7,084 nucleotides of DNA from Lachnospiraceae bacterium (GCA_017477805.1 JAFUUM010000139.1:1-7084); one strand, 5' to 3'. Numbered from the stretch's first letter, positions 1 through 6,908 are shown. Notes: a model not told the origin generated them from the letters alone. Translations and numbers: made by a program.

Positions 1-268
1 AGTTCCAGGCGGCTTTGTGGGCCAGGTAATTGCTGAGAAACCGGAACAGGATCCTGCACAGGTACAAAAGGACCAGGATCACCGTCAGGTACTTGATCCT
101 CTCCATGCCCGCCTGATCAACGCCGTTACTGACGATACCGGTCATGGCGGACAGGACTTTGGGCGCTGCCAGATTGATCACCGTCACCATAAATGTTGAT
201 AAAATGTCGATAACATACAGGAATTTATAGCGGATGGCCTCCCGGCTGAGTCTTAAAAGAAGTTTCAT
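1..268 (-). CDS. ABC exporter, N-terminal membrane domain (partial)
   Basis: Partial gene running off the left edge; 89 codons are visible, read leftwards from the ATG at 266-268. The product starts MKLLLRLSREAIRYKF and has a hydrophobic segment at about residues 17-41 (FLYVIDILSTFMVTVINLA) and another at about 62-78 (LTVILVLLYLCRILF). The stretch ending LSNYLAHKAAWN resembles the point in type-1 ABC exporters where TM2 leads into the first cytoplasmic loop. This suggests a membrane-ATPase fusion, with the ATPase domain outside the window. The start is supported by a weak AGGT-type ribosome site 6-10 bases upstream and by a promoter at 318-346. It is divergent from the AraC gene, which may control it. 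Such exporters often act as heterodimers, so a partner gene may lie further left. Substrate cannot be inferred. Confidence 0.75.
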   Translation of the reverse strand, partial: MKLLLRLSREAIRYKFLYVIDILSTFMVTVINLAAPKVLSAMTGIVSNGVDQAGMERIKYLTVILVLLYLCRILFRFLSNYLAHKAAWN

Positions 269-317
269 GATCTTACCTGCCCGGTTTCAGTGTTTTCAGC
301 GGTTTTACCGTTTTTAC

Positions 318-346
318 AGTATACATGATATGTGAAGACGGGTAAA
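318..346 (-). promoter_or_regulatory. Sigma-A-like promoter of the ABC exporter
   Basis: On the minus strand there is a TTTACC -35 box (341-346, 4 of 6 consensus bases), a 17-base spacer, and a TATACT -10 box (318-323, 5 of 6). Transcription would start near 311, giving a leader of about 43 bases before the ATG at 268. The spacer holds a short inverted repeat, ACAT-GAT-ATGT, and the leader holds CGGT-TTT-ACCG (300-310). Either could be a regulator site, but both are short enough to be chance. Confidence 0.55.
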
Positions 347-393
347 GGAGCGGATCCAGGGCACTGTAGAAGGCGTAAGAAATGATGTATTTG

Positions 394-421
394 TTGAGTT
401 TTGACCGTTTTTTGTTATCAT
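394..421 (+). promoter_or_regulatory. Candidate extended -10 promoter of the AraC gene
   Basis: The boxes are TTGAGT (394-399, 4 of 6), a 16-base spacer, and TATCAT (416-421, 5 of 6). The -10 is preceded by TGT at 413-415, giving the TGn extended -10 element. Predicted initiation, about 7 bases past the -10, falls at about 428, the A of the proposed ATG, so the mRNA would have almost no leader. The region is AT-rich, so an upstream promoter cannot be excluded. Confidence 0.4.
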
Positions 422-427
422 AAAACT

Positions 428-1279
428 ATGGAAAAGATCACAGCGGAAAAAATACAATTTAATACGCCATCCTCCATTTCCGTAACCTCGGACGATAATA
501 CACCGGAGACCTTTCCGCCCCATTGGCACAACGCCGGGGAGTTTACGGTGGTCCTAAAGGACGGCTGTCATTACAAAGTCGGAGAAAAAACGTACGAGCT
601 GGACAAGGGAGACATCTTACTGGTGTGGCCCCAGCAGCTCCATGAGACCGTTAAAATTCCCAAAAACGGGGCAGTTTTCATCCAGTTCCCCGCAGTCCTG
701 ATCGAAAACAATCTGGACCTTGTCTCCATCTCCCGGTTTTTGTACGAGGCTCACGCCATCCGTCATGACAAAAACCCGGAACTTTCGAAATTCGTTTCGG
801 ATAAGATCTTCGACATACAAAAAATACATAACTCATCCGATCCCCTTTCGGAGACCAAATGTAAGTTATGTATTTACGATATCCTTTGTAAAGTTGGAGA
901 ATACGTTCTTGCGGAGACCAAACGGGAATATAACCTGGAGGCCATATCCGGCGGAAGCAGCTGGAGCTACATCCACGCCGCCTGCACCTTTATCGTCGAG
1001 AACTCCGCAGACAACCTGACCCAGGCTGAAGTAGCGAAACAGGTGGGCCTCAGCACTTTCTACTTTTCCAAGTTGTTCAAACAGTATATGCACATCTCAT
1101 TCCCGGCATATCTGGCAAACATCAGAGTAAAAAGTGCTGCTTCCCTCCTTTTGGACGAAACCCTGTCGATTACGGAATGCGCGTTCCAGGCAGGTTTTCA
1201 GTCAACCACTGCTTTTAACAAGGCTTTTCACGATATCACCGGCCACTCCCCCAGGGATTACCGGAAACTCTATCGCTAG
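428..1279 (+). CDS. AraC-family transcriptional regulator with cupin sensor domain
   Basis: A complete 283-residue cytoplasmic DNA-binding regulator. Residues about 28-90 form an AraC-type cupin: the FPPHWHNAGEF segment (29-39) is followed by a short beta-rich stretch with KGDILLVWPQQLHE (60-73), typical of small-ligand sensing domains. The C-terminal 100 residues hold two helix-turn-helix units: about 198-220 (TQAEVAKQVGLSTFYFSKLFK) and about 246-270 (LSITECAFQAGFQSTTAFNK), ending in the family signature GHSPRDYRKLYR. Length is normal for the family. The ATG at 428 is preferred over an in-frame TTG at 401 because the TTG lies upstream of the likely -10 box and family-like sequence begins near MEKITAEKIQF. 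Neither start has a clear ribosome site. It is divergent from the ABC exporter, a likely target, and its stop lies 2 bp from that of the AKR remnant. The ligand is unknown. Confidence 0.9.
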   Translation: MEKITAEKIQFNTPSSISVTSDDNTPETFPPHWHNAGEFTVVLKDGCHYKVGEKTYELDKGDILLVWPQQLHETVKIPKNGAVFIQFPAVLIENNLDLVSISRFLYEAHAIRHDKNPELSKFVSDKIFDIQKIHNSSDPLSETKCKLCIYDILCKVGEYVLAETKREYNLEAISGGSSWSYIHAACTFIVENSADNLTQAEVAKQVGLSTFYFSKLFKQYMHISFPAYLANIRVKSAASLLLDETLSITECAFQAGFQSTTAFNKAFHDITGHSPRDYRKLYR

Positions 1280-1281
1280 CC

Positions 1282-2250
1282 TTATTTGTCCAGGATCTCT
1301 GCCGCTTCCTTCATGAGGTCGATGATGGGCAGATGCTGGGGACATACGCCCTCGCACTGACCGCAGGCGATACAGTCGGAAGCCTTGCCGGAACGTCCGG
1401 TGAGGCCGCGGTAGAAATTCTTGGATCTCCAGTCGTCGGGATAACGGCGAAGGGTATTGATGGTACGGAACACATCGGGGATGCTGATATGCATGGGACA
1501 TCCGGGTGTGCAGTATTTGCATGCCGTACAACCGATCTGGGGAATGCTCAGGATCTCGGCCGTCACTTCATCGATGATGGCCATTCCCTTATCGCTTACG
1601 GGCTCAAAGTCCGTAAAGGTCTTGATATTATCCAGGATCTGAGCCTCATTGGACATGCCGGACAATACCGTCATCACGCCGGGCAGGGAAGCCACAAATC
1701 GAAGGGCCCAGGATGCCACGGAATCATTCGGTCTTTCTGCCTTAAATTTGGCCTCGATCTCCGGTGCCATATTTGCCAGCATACCGCCGCGAACAGGCTC
1801 CATAACGATGATGGGGATCCCCCGCTTACTTAAGATGTTATAAAGCATCTCCGATCTGACCACGGGATTGGTCCGATCCAGGTAGTTCAACTGGATCTGC
1901 ACAAATTCCACTTCCGGATGCGCATCCAGGATCTCTTCCAAAAGTTCCGGACTTCCATGGAAAGAAAAGCCGAAATGCTTGATCTTTCCTTCTTTTTTCT
2001 TCTCCACACCCCAACGGAAACAGTCATATTTCACATAGGTGTCGTAGTTATTTCCATCTTCAATGGAATGGAGCAGGTAAAAATCGAAAAAATCCACGCC
2101 GGCTCTGTCACACTGCTCGTTGAAGATCCTTTCGATATCGCTTTCCTGCTTGATCTCCCATGCGGGAAGCTTTGTTGCCAGCATAAAGCTGTCACGGGGA
2201 TAACGCTTTACCAGGGCTTCCCGGATGATTTGCCCGTTTTTTGTTCTGGC
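1282..2250 (-). pseudogene. Aldo-keto reductase with 4Fe-4S ferredoxin tail, 5'-truncated
   Basis: An open frame of 322 codons begins directly after the MFS stop (TAA, 2251-2253) and is in the same frame. Its first in-frame ATG is at 2184, giving a 300-residue product with no ribosome site before it. AKR-like sequence already starts upstream of that ATG (NGQIIREALVKRYPRDSF). Counting from the ATG, the protein keeps the catalytic-type Lys (ATKL, K5) and His (FYLLHS, H39), GFSFHG (72-77), and the IVMEPVRGGML barrel strand (126-136). The C-terminus carries two CxxCxxCxxxCP iron-sulfur motifs, Cys219/222/225/229 and Cys271/274/277/281. Family members normally begin about 50-60 residues earlier with a cofactor-binding beta strand and the FDTAxxY segment that supplies the catalytic Asp and Tyr; both are absent. 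No stop or frameshift interrupts the rest, so the loss looks recent, or a shortened protein is still used. Classical reductase activity is unlikely. Confidence 0.75.
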
Positions 2251-3456
2251 TTAAGCCTCTGCTTTTTTCTTTACCGTCAGGATGCAGATCACAAGAGCCA
2301 CGGCGTAAAGGGCTGTGGCAACGCCGATGACGCCGAAGTAGGAAGACTTTGTTCCCGTAAGGATCAGCTCGGAGAGGTTATTGCCGGTGATACCCGCAAC
2401 CGCCCAGGCGGACAGGGCAAGGCCGTGGATCTTTGATACGTTCTCCATGCCGAACCGGGACTCCAAAAGGGCCGGCAGGGTGGAAAAACCGCCGCCGTAG
2501 CCGAGGTTGATGATCATCAAAAGGACGATGGCCAGAGCCGCCGGCAGACCGATGAGGTACAGGCCGCAGATGGCCACGCAGGAAATAAAGATGATCTCAT
2601 AAATCGTTGCCCGGTCTTTCATATGATCCGACAAGGTGGAATAACCGATGCGGCCAAGGGCGTTACAAACTGCCGTCACAGAGGGCACGATACTGATGAT
2701 CAGAAGAAGCGCCGCCGATTCCGCAAAGGTATTTTTCAAAAGCTGTTTTTCATAGGGGATCAACATGAGTCCGCAGTGGATATTGATGTAGAAGATCAGC
2801 CAGATGCCGATGAACTGCCTGTTTTTCAGCATGGCGGAAGCCCGGAAGGTGCTCTTTTCCGGTGCCGTCTCCACATGGCCCGCAGGCTTTTTCAGCATGA
2901 TATGGCCCAGGAACATAAAGCAGAAATAGCTTACGCCCAGGATCAGGAACATGGCGGAAATGCCAAAAGAATTCTGAAGTGCTTCCATGATGGGGGTGGC
3001 GATGGCTTTTGCCAGGCCAAAGCCCATGATGGAGATACCGGTTGCCAGACCTTTGTTGTCCGAAAACCACAGCATCAGCGTTTTCACGGGAGTCAGATAG
3101 CCGACCCCCAGGCCGATGCCCATGATGCAGCCGTAAAACAGGTACAGCAACATCAGTGCGGGGATCCCCTTTACAAAACTCAGGGTCAGGCCCGTTCCCA
3201 CCATACCGACGGAAAAGCAGATGGCAGAGATGAGGGAGGATTTGTGGATGTTCTGCTCCACGATCTTGCCCGCAAAGGCTGCGGACATTCCCAAAAAGAA
3301 TATGGCCAGACTAAAGGCCCATCCAACGGAAAAAGCGTCCATTTCGATGGTGGCGGCGATGGACTCCTTAAAAGTACTGAAACAGTACACCGTACCAATG
3401 GAACAATGGATCAATAACGCCGGGATCCCGGCCCGTGTCCACCTGGTGTCTTTCAT
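2251..3456 (-). CDS. OFA-like MFS transporter (oxalate/formate or monocarboxylate type)
   Basis: A 401-residue inner-membrane transporter with about 12 hydrophobic segments, the usual size for the major facilitator superfamily. Sequence features match the oxalate:formate antiporter (OFA) family: WAFSLAIFFLGMSAAFAGK (46-64), GVGYLTPVKTLMLWFSDNKG (117-136) followed by ATGISIMGFG (138-147), YINIHCGLMLI (223-233), NALGRIGYSTLSDHMKDR (265-282) and GYGGGFSTLPALLESRFG (319-336) with IHGLALSAWAVAG (343-355). Substrates in this family include oxalate/formate and lactate-like monocarboxylates; which applies here cannot be told. The start at 3456 (MKDTRW) is chosen over an in-frame ATG at 3483 because GGGAGGA lies 7 bases before it. 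The gene is 44 bp downstream of the GGDEF gene, same strand, with no obvious terminator between, so cotranscription is likely. The C-terminus (VKKKAEA) looks complete. Confidence 0.88.
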   Translation of the reverse strand: MKDTRWTRAGIPALLIHCSIGTVYCFSTFKESIAATIEMDAFSVGWAFSLAIFFLGMSAAFAGKIVEQNIHKSSLISAICFSVGMVGTGLTLSFVKGIPALMLLYLFYGCIMGIGLGVGYLTPVKTLMLWFSDNKGLATGISIMGFGLAKAIATPIMEALQNSFGISAMFLILGVSYFCFMFLGHIMLKKPAGHVETAPEKSTFRASAMLKNRQFIGIWLIFYINIHCGLMLIPYEKQLLKNTFAESAALLLIISIVPSVTAVCNALGRIGYSTLSDHMKDRATIYEIIFISCVAICGLYLIGLPAALAIVLLMIINLGYGGGFSTLPALLESRFGMENVSKIHGLALSAWAVAGITGNNLSELILTGTKSSYFGVIGVATALYAVALVICILTVKKKAEA

Positions 3457-3463
3457 ATTCTTT

Positions 3464-3470
3464 TCCTCCC
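3464..3470 (-). promoter_or_regulatory. Ribosome binding site of the MFS gene
   Basis: On the minus strand this reads GGGAGGA, a strong match to the anti-Shine-Dalgarno pairing sequence, and it ends 7 bases before the ATG at 3454-3456. It fixes the MFS start there and makes the nine-residue upstream extension (MFSCREEKN) unlikely. Confidence 0.7.
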
Positions 3471-3500
3471 TACACGAAAACACAAACCAAATACTACTGT

Positions 3501-5144
3501 TTACTCGGAGATCCGGACATAAGGCTCGTAATCTTCCGTTTCCTCCACCGGAAGGTTACTTGCGTAGATGCAGTTCCTGCCGTTGTTCTTGGCATGGTAC
3601 AGCGCTTTGTCCGCATAGTTTACGATATCAAGCAACGTATTGATCTCATTGGTCATTTTGATGTTCACAAGACCGATGGAAAGTGTCACATGTCCCGTTG
3701 CGGGATTTTGTGCATGAGTGATCTTTGCCTTTTTCACGCCGGCATAGATCCGCTTTGCAAGTTCGGCGATCTGCTCGTCCGTATGTCCGAGGATCACTCC
3801 GAAAATTTCATCGCCGCCGTAGCGGGCAAATTTGATCCGGGCGCACTCTTCTTTTAAGCAGAGCTTGGATACGGTGCGGATCACGGCATCCCCTTTGGTG
3901 TGGCCGTAGGTGTCGTTGAATTCCTTGAAATAATCGATATCGATAAAGATGGCACCGATCTTTTTGTGCTTCTCCGTGGCTGTCTCCATGAACTCGCCCA
4001 TGACCCGGGGAAGGGCATTCCGGTTCAGGAGCTTCGTCAAAGGCTCCCGCTCGATGAGTTTTTCCTGTTCTTTGACCTGACGGCGGATGCGCTGGACTTC
4101 CCGGTTCATGGCTTCCGTCTGCTTTTCCACGCTCAGCTGGGCTTCCTTCATCTCCAGTGTGCGGCGCTCGTATAATTCATTTAATCTTCTGTAGATCCGC
4201 AGCGCCTGGGGCGCATTGTGGGTGGCATCAAAGTACTCTGCCTGCAGACGGTAGGCCGTGATCTTATCAATGGTCATATCCGTCTTTTTTGCATAGTCCC
4301 AGAGGAGCGTTGCAAGTTTATCCGCCCGGTCGTAATCTCCGGCCTTGATCTGGGCTCTTGCGATCCTTTCGTAATCCCTGTGGAGTTCGTAAGTATCCAC
4401 GCCCCGTCCGGTGATCTCAATGACCACGTCCGCAAAGCGGTTTCCGTTTTCAATATCTCCTTTGGAATAAGCGATGCTGGCCTGTCTGCAAGCCAGGGCA
4501 AGATCATCGATCTCGCTCTCCAATTCCTTGATGGAGGGCTTGGAGAGTTCCACGATCTCCTCTGCCTTTTCGTAATCCCCGGCGGTCTCGTAATACTCCG
4601 CCAGGTTGATGCCTACGATGGCAACCAGGGTATGATTGTCGGGATCTTTTTTGAATGCATCAAAGAGGCATTTTTTCGCCAGGCTGATGGCCTTCTCCGT
4701 ATCCCCGAGATTGAAGTAACTTTCCGCCATGTTGCAGTTCAGCGTGGACTTCTTCATGCTGCCTTTGGGGTGCTTGGTAATGGTCTGATACGCCAACTTA
4801 TAGGAACTGACGGCCAATGCGTACTCTTCCATGGCGGAATAAGCAATCCCCAGCAGGTTGGCACTGCGGGCGATCATCTCGTGATCATCGGTCTCACGAA
4901 AAATAGCGGAAGCCTTCAGTGCGTAGCTGAGCATCTCCGAACGAAGTCCCAGCCGGAAGTTGATCAGGCCCAGAAAAAAGTTTGCTGCACCGATCACATA
5001 AACATTCCTTGTACGACGGCCTTCCGCCATTAGTTCTCTTAATTCTTTTCTTGCTCCGGGCACATCCTCCCGGACGTTCGCCTCGATCTCCTCAAACCGA
5101 GCCTGAATGTCTTTTTTCTTGTAAGACGATCCTGTTTTCTTCAT
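3501..5144 (-). CDS. TPR-coiled coil-GGDEF diguanylate cyclase-like protein
   Basis: A complete 547-residue protein with no signal peptide or membrane helix, so probably cytosolic. Residues about 50-325 are helical repeats of the tetratricopeptide type (for example LLGIAYSAMEEYALAVSSYKLAY, 97-119, and LAEYYETAGDYEKAEEIVE, 181-199). Residues about 325-365 are a charged heptad-like coiled coil. A GGDEF domain fills 366-530: PLTKLLNRNAL, then D402 (Mg-binding position), N410 and D419 (guanine-binding positions), the active loop ARYGGDEI (440-447), VTLSIG and ADKALYHAKNNGRN. The signature ends in Ile rather than Phe, and no RxxD product-inhibition site precedes it (CARI at that place). Activity as a cyclic di-GMP synthase is plausible but unproven. 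An AGAGG site lies 9 bases before the ATG. It is divergent from the lipoprotein and heads the block with the MFS gene. Confidence 0.88.
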   Translation of the reverse strand: MKKTGSSYKKKDIQARFEEIEANVREDVPGARKELRELMAEGRRTRNVYVIGAANFFLGLINFRLGLRSEMLSYALKASAIFRETDDHEMIARSANLLGIAYSAMEEYALAVSSYKLAYQTITKHPKGSMKKSTLNCNMAESYFNLGDTEKAISLAKKCLFDAFKKDPDNHTLVAIVGINLAEYYETAGDYEKAEEIVELSKPSIKELESEIDDLALACRQASIAYSKGDIENGNRFADVVIEITGRGVDTYELHRDYERIARAQIKAGDYDRADKLATLLWDYAKKTDMTIDKITAYRLQAEYFDATHNAPQALRIYRRLNELYERRTLEMKEAQLSVEKQTEAMNREVQRIRRQVKEQEKLIEREPLTKLLNRNALPRVMGEFMETATEKHKKIGAIFIDIDYFKEFNDTYGHTKGDAVIRTVSKLCLKEECARIKFARYGGDEIFGVILGHTDEQIAELAKRIYAGVKKAKITHAQNPATGHVTLSIGLVNIKMTNEINTLLDIVNYADKALYHAKNNGRNCIYASNLPVEETEDYEPYVRISE

Positions 5145-5179
5145 AGTCCGTAACCTCTGTCCCCAAACACATTGATACT

Positions 5180-5208
5180 ATTTTACATAAAAAAACAGGG
5201 AGTGAAAA
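5180..5208 (-). promoter_or_regulatory. Candidate promoter of the GGDEF gene
   Basis: On the minus strand there is a TTTTCA -35 (5203-5208, 4 of 6), a 17-base spacer rich in T, and a TAAAAT -10 (5180-5185, 5 of 6). Initiation near 5173 leaves a leader of about 28 bases containing AGAGG (5154-5158), the likely ribosome site. The surrounding DNA is very A/T-rich, so chance matches are easy. Confidence 0.45.
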
Positions 5209-5233
5209 GGAAAAAAAGAATGCATTTTTCTCG

Positions 5234-5255
5234 CTTTAGGTTCGTTTAAGGTTCA
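5234..5255 (+). promoter_or_regulatory. 11-bp direct repeat, likely response-regulator site
   Basis: Two tandem 11-base units, CTTTAGGTTCG and TTTAAGGTTCA, match at 8 of 11 positions, with the core GGTTC repeated exactly 11 bases apart (5239 and 5250). One-helical-turn tandem repeats are the usual site form for OmpR/PhoB-type response regulators. A possible -10 (TAAAGT, 5261-5266) follows, so the repeat would cover the -35 region, as expected for an activator. The likely target is the lipoprotein gene, whose ATG is 40 bases further on. The repeat is about 26 bases behind the GGDEF gene's -35 box. Confidence 0.45.
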
Positions 5256-5295
5256 GGGGATAAAGTGGGATCATCAAAGAAAGGAGCACACCACA

Positions 5296-6879
5296 ATGAA
5301 AAACAAAAAATACAGCGCGATCCTCGCAGGAACCCTTTCCTGCGCCATGATGATAACAGCCTGCGGAGCTGCAGATACCGCATCCGCAGCAAATACGAAC
5401 ACCATCTCCTCATTACAGGAGGAAACATCGGACAACTCCGGGGGCACTGCATCGGCAGACGCTGCCGACGCCACCCGGGCCGAGGCTGCTCCGGCATCAG
5501 CGGTCTTATCCAAGGAAGACCTTGTGATCAACGAGACCATCGAGAACTCCGAGGACGGCGGCCACGCCATCCTGGCTGACGGCGAAGAGAAAACTTACAA
5601 CAATGTACAAGTCATAAAGACCGGCGAAGCCGACGGCGATGAAGCAGACTTTTACGGAGAAAATGCCGCGGTATTTGCCACAAACGGCGGAACCTTAAAT
5701 CTCTCGGGACTTCTCGTTGAGACCGCCGGTACCCATGCCAACGGAGTGTTCAGTTACGGGGAAGGTACCACCGTCAACATCTCCGATTCCTATATAGAAA
5801 CAAGCGGTAACTGCTCCGGTGGTATCATGACCACCGGCGGCGGTACCATGAATGCGGAAAATCTCACCATCGTCACCAGCGGAAATTCCTCCGCTGCCAT
5901 CCGCTCCGACAGGGGCGGCGGCGTTGTTACCGTAATGGGCGGTTCCTATACCACTTCCGGAAAGGGTTCCCCCGCCATCTATTCCACCGCAGATATCACG
6001 GTAAGTGATGCAACCTTAACCTCTACCTCCTCCCAGGGCGTTGTGGTGGAAGGAAACAACTCCGTGACTTTAAATAATGTGGACCTCACTGCGGATAATA
6101 ATACCAAAAACAGCGATCATTCCGATTTCTATCAGGCAGTGATGATCTACCAGTCCATGTCCGGTGATGCCGACGAGGGCTTATCCTCCTTCACCATGAG
6201 AGGTGGTTCTCTCCTTAACAAAAACGGCGAGATCTTCTTTGTGACAAATACCGCCACGGACATCACACTGGAAGACGTTTCCATCACAAACGAAGGCGAT
6301 GACGTCTTCCTGCGGGCTTCTGCAGCCGGCTGGGGAAGCGATGGCAGTAACGGCGGTCAGGTCAACCTCTACTGCTATGATCAGATCCTGGATGGTGACA
6401 TGCTGGTGGATGAGATCTCCAAGTTAAACCTCTATCTCCAGGGGAGCAGCGTCTACTCCGGAGCCATCAATCCCGATGGTGAGGAAGGGGAGGTTTATGT
6501 TGAAATTGCGGAAAATGCCACCTGGATCCTTGAGGGAGACAGTTACATCACCTCTCTGACCTGCGATGCCGACAGCATTGACCTAAACGGTCATACCCTG
6601 TACGTCAACGGCACCGTCTATGAAGAAGGCACACGCTCCGAAGGAGAAGCCCTGGAGATCACAATGCCCGGTGGGAACGGCGGCATGGGCGGCGAGCGCC
6701 CCGACGGCATGCCCGACGGAAAGCCCGGTGAAGGTGGGCCCGAGGGCGGAGCAGGCGGCCCCGGCGGTGACGGTTCCACTCCTCCGGACATGAACGGTGA
6801 AGGCGGCCCCGAGGGCGGAGCAGGTGGTCCCGGCGGTGACGGTTCCACTCCTCCCGCAAAACCGGATTCTGCAGAGTGA
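5296..6879 (+). CDS. Surface lipoprotein with parallel beta-helix and Gly/Pro-rich tail
   Basis: A complete 527-residue protein. Residues 1-22 form a lipoprotein signal (KNKKYSAILAGTLSCAMM) ending in the lipobox ITAC, with Cys23 the lipidated residue, so it should be anchored to the outer face of the membrane. Residues 24-75 are an Ala/Ser/Asp-rich linker. Residues about 76-445 are rich in Gly, Ser, Thr and Asn with a regular 22-26-residue period (rungs begin near A124, N149, G175, A200, P226 and G248), as in right-handed parallel beta-helices. From about 457 the tail is Gly/Pro/Glu-rich with a duplicated unit and no LPxTG anchor. AAGGAG at 5281-5286, 9 bases before the ATG, sets the start. 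I recall similar proteins only as hypothetical or adhesin-like in gut Clostridia. Adhesion or glycan binding is a guess; no catalytic motif is seen. Confidence 0.82.
   Translation: MKNKKYSAILAGTLSCAMMITACGAADTASAANTNTISSLQEETSDNSGGTASADAADATRAEAAPASAVLSKEDLVINETIENSEDGGHAILADGEEKTYNNVQVIKTGEADGDEADFYGENAAVFATNGGTLNLSGLLVETAGTHANGVFSYGEGTTVNISDSYIETSGNCSGGIMTTGGGTMNAENLTIVTSGNSSAAIRSDRGGGVVTVMGGSYTTSGKGSPAIYSTADITVSDATLTSTSSQGVVVEGNNSVTLNNVDLTADNNTKNSDHSDFYQAVMIYQSMSGDADEGLSSFTMRGGSLLNKNGEIFFVTNTATDITLEDVSITNEGDDVFLRASAAGWGSDGSNGGQVNLYCYDQILDGDMLVDEISKLNLYLQGSSVYSGAINPDGEEGEVYVEIAENATWILEGDSYITSLTCDADSIDLNGHTLYVNGTVYEEGTRSEGEALEITMPGGNGGMGGERPDGMPDGKPGEGGPEGGAGGPGGDGSTPPDMNGEGGPEGGAGGPGGDGSTPPAKPDSAE
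6727..6855 (+). repeat. Two-copy tandem repeat in the lipoprotein tail (69-bp period)
   Basis: Codons for a 20-residue unit (GEGGPEGGAGGPGGDGSTPP) occur at 6727-6786 and 6796-6855, separated by DMN. The peptide is identical in both, while the DNA differs at five positions, all synonymous third bases (unit codons 3, 4, 10, 11 and 20). The preceding segment (6667-6726) is also Gly/Pro-rich but not a clear third copy. Confidence 0.9.
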
Positions 6880-6908
6880 CCGATCCGGTTATCAAAATTA
6901 TGTAAACC

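Noticed and set aside
17..199. Plus-strand 60-codon frame at the left edge
   Set aside because: Antisense to the ABC exporter, whose minus-strand frame is supported by a start, a promoter and family-like sequence.
382..423. Short ORF MMYLLSFDRFLLS as a possible leader peptide
   Set aside because: Only 13 residues, it would start upstream of the predicted promoter, and it has no attenuator-like structure after it.
401..427. TTG start giving the AraC protein nine extra residues
   Set aside because: No ribosome site, lies upstream of the best -10 box, and the extra residues (MTVFCYHKT) do not look like the start of the family.
2623..3417. Long plus-strand frame of 264 codons rich in His, Asp and Gly
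   Set aside because: It is antisense to the well-supported MFS gene, with composition typical of a complement of a hydrophobic protein and no ribosome site.
3457..3483. Upstream ATG start for the MFS protein
   Set aside because: The downstream ATG at 3456 has a strong GGGAGGA site, which itself encodes part of the extension.
4218..5033. Plus-strand 271-codon frame
   Set aside because: Antisense to the TPR region of the GGDEF gene; no recognisable domain.
5205..5230. GAAAAA...TTTTTC inverted repeat as a terminator
   Set aside because: The stem is A/T only, and it sits between two divergent starts where no transcript needs to end.
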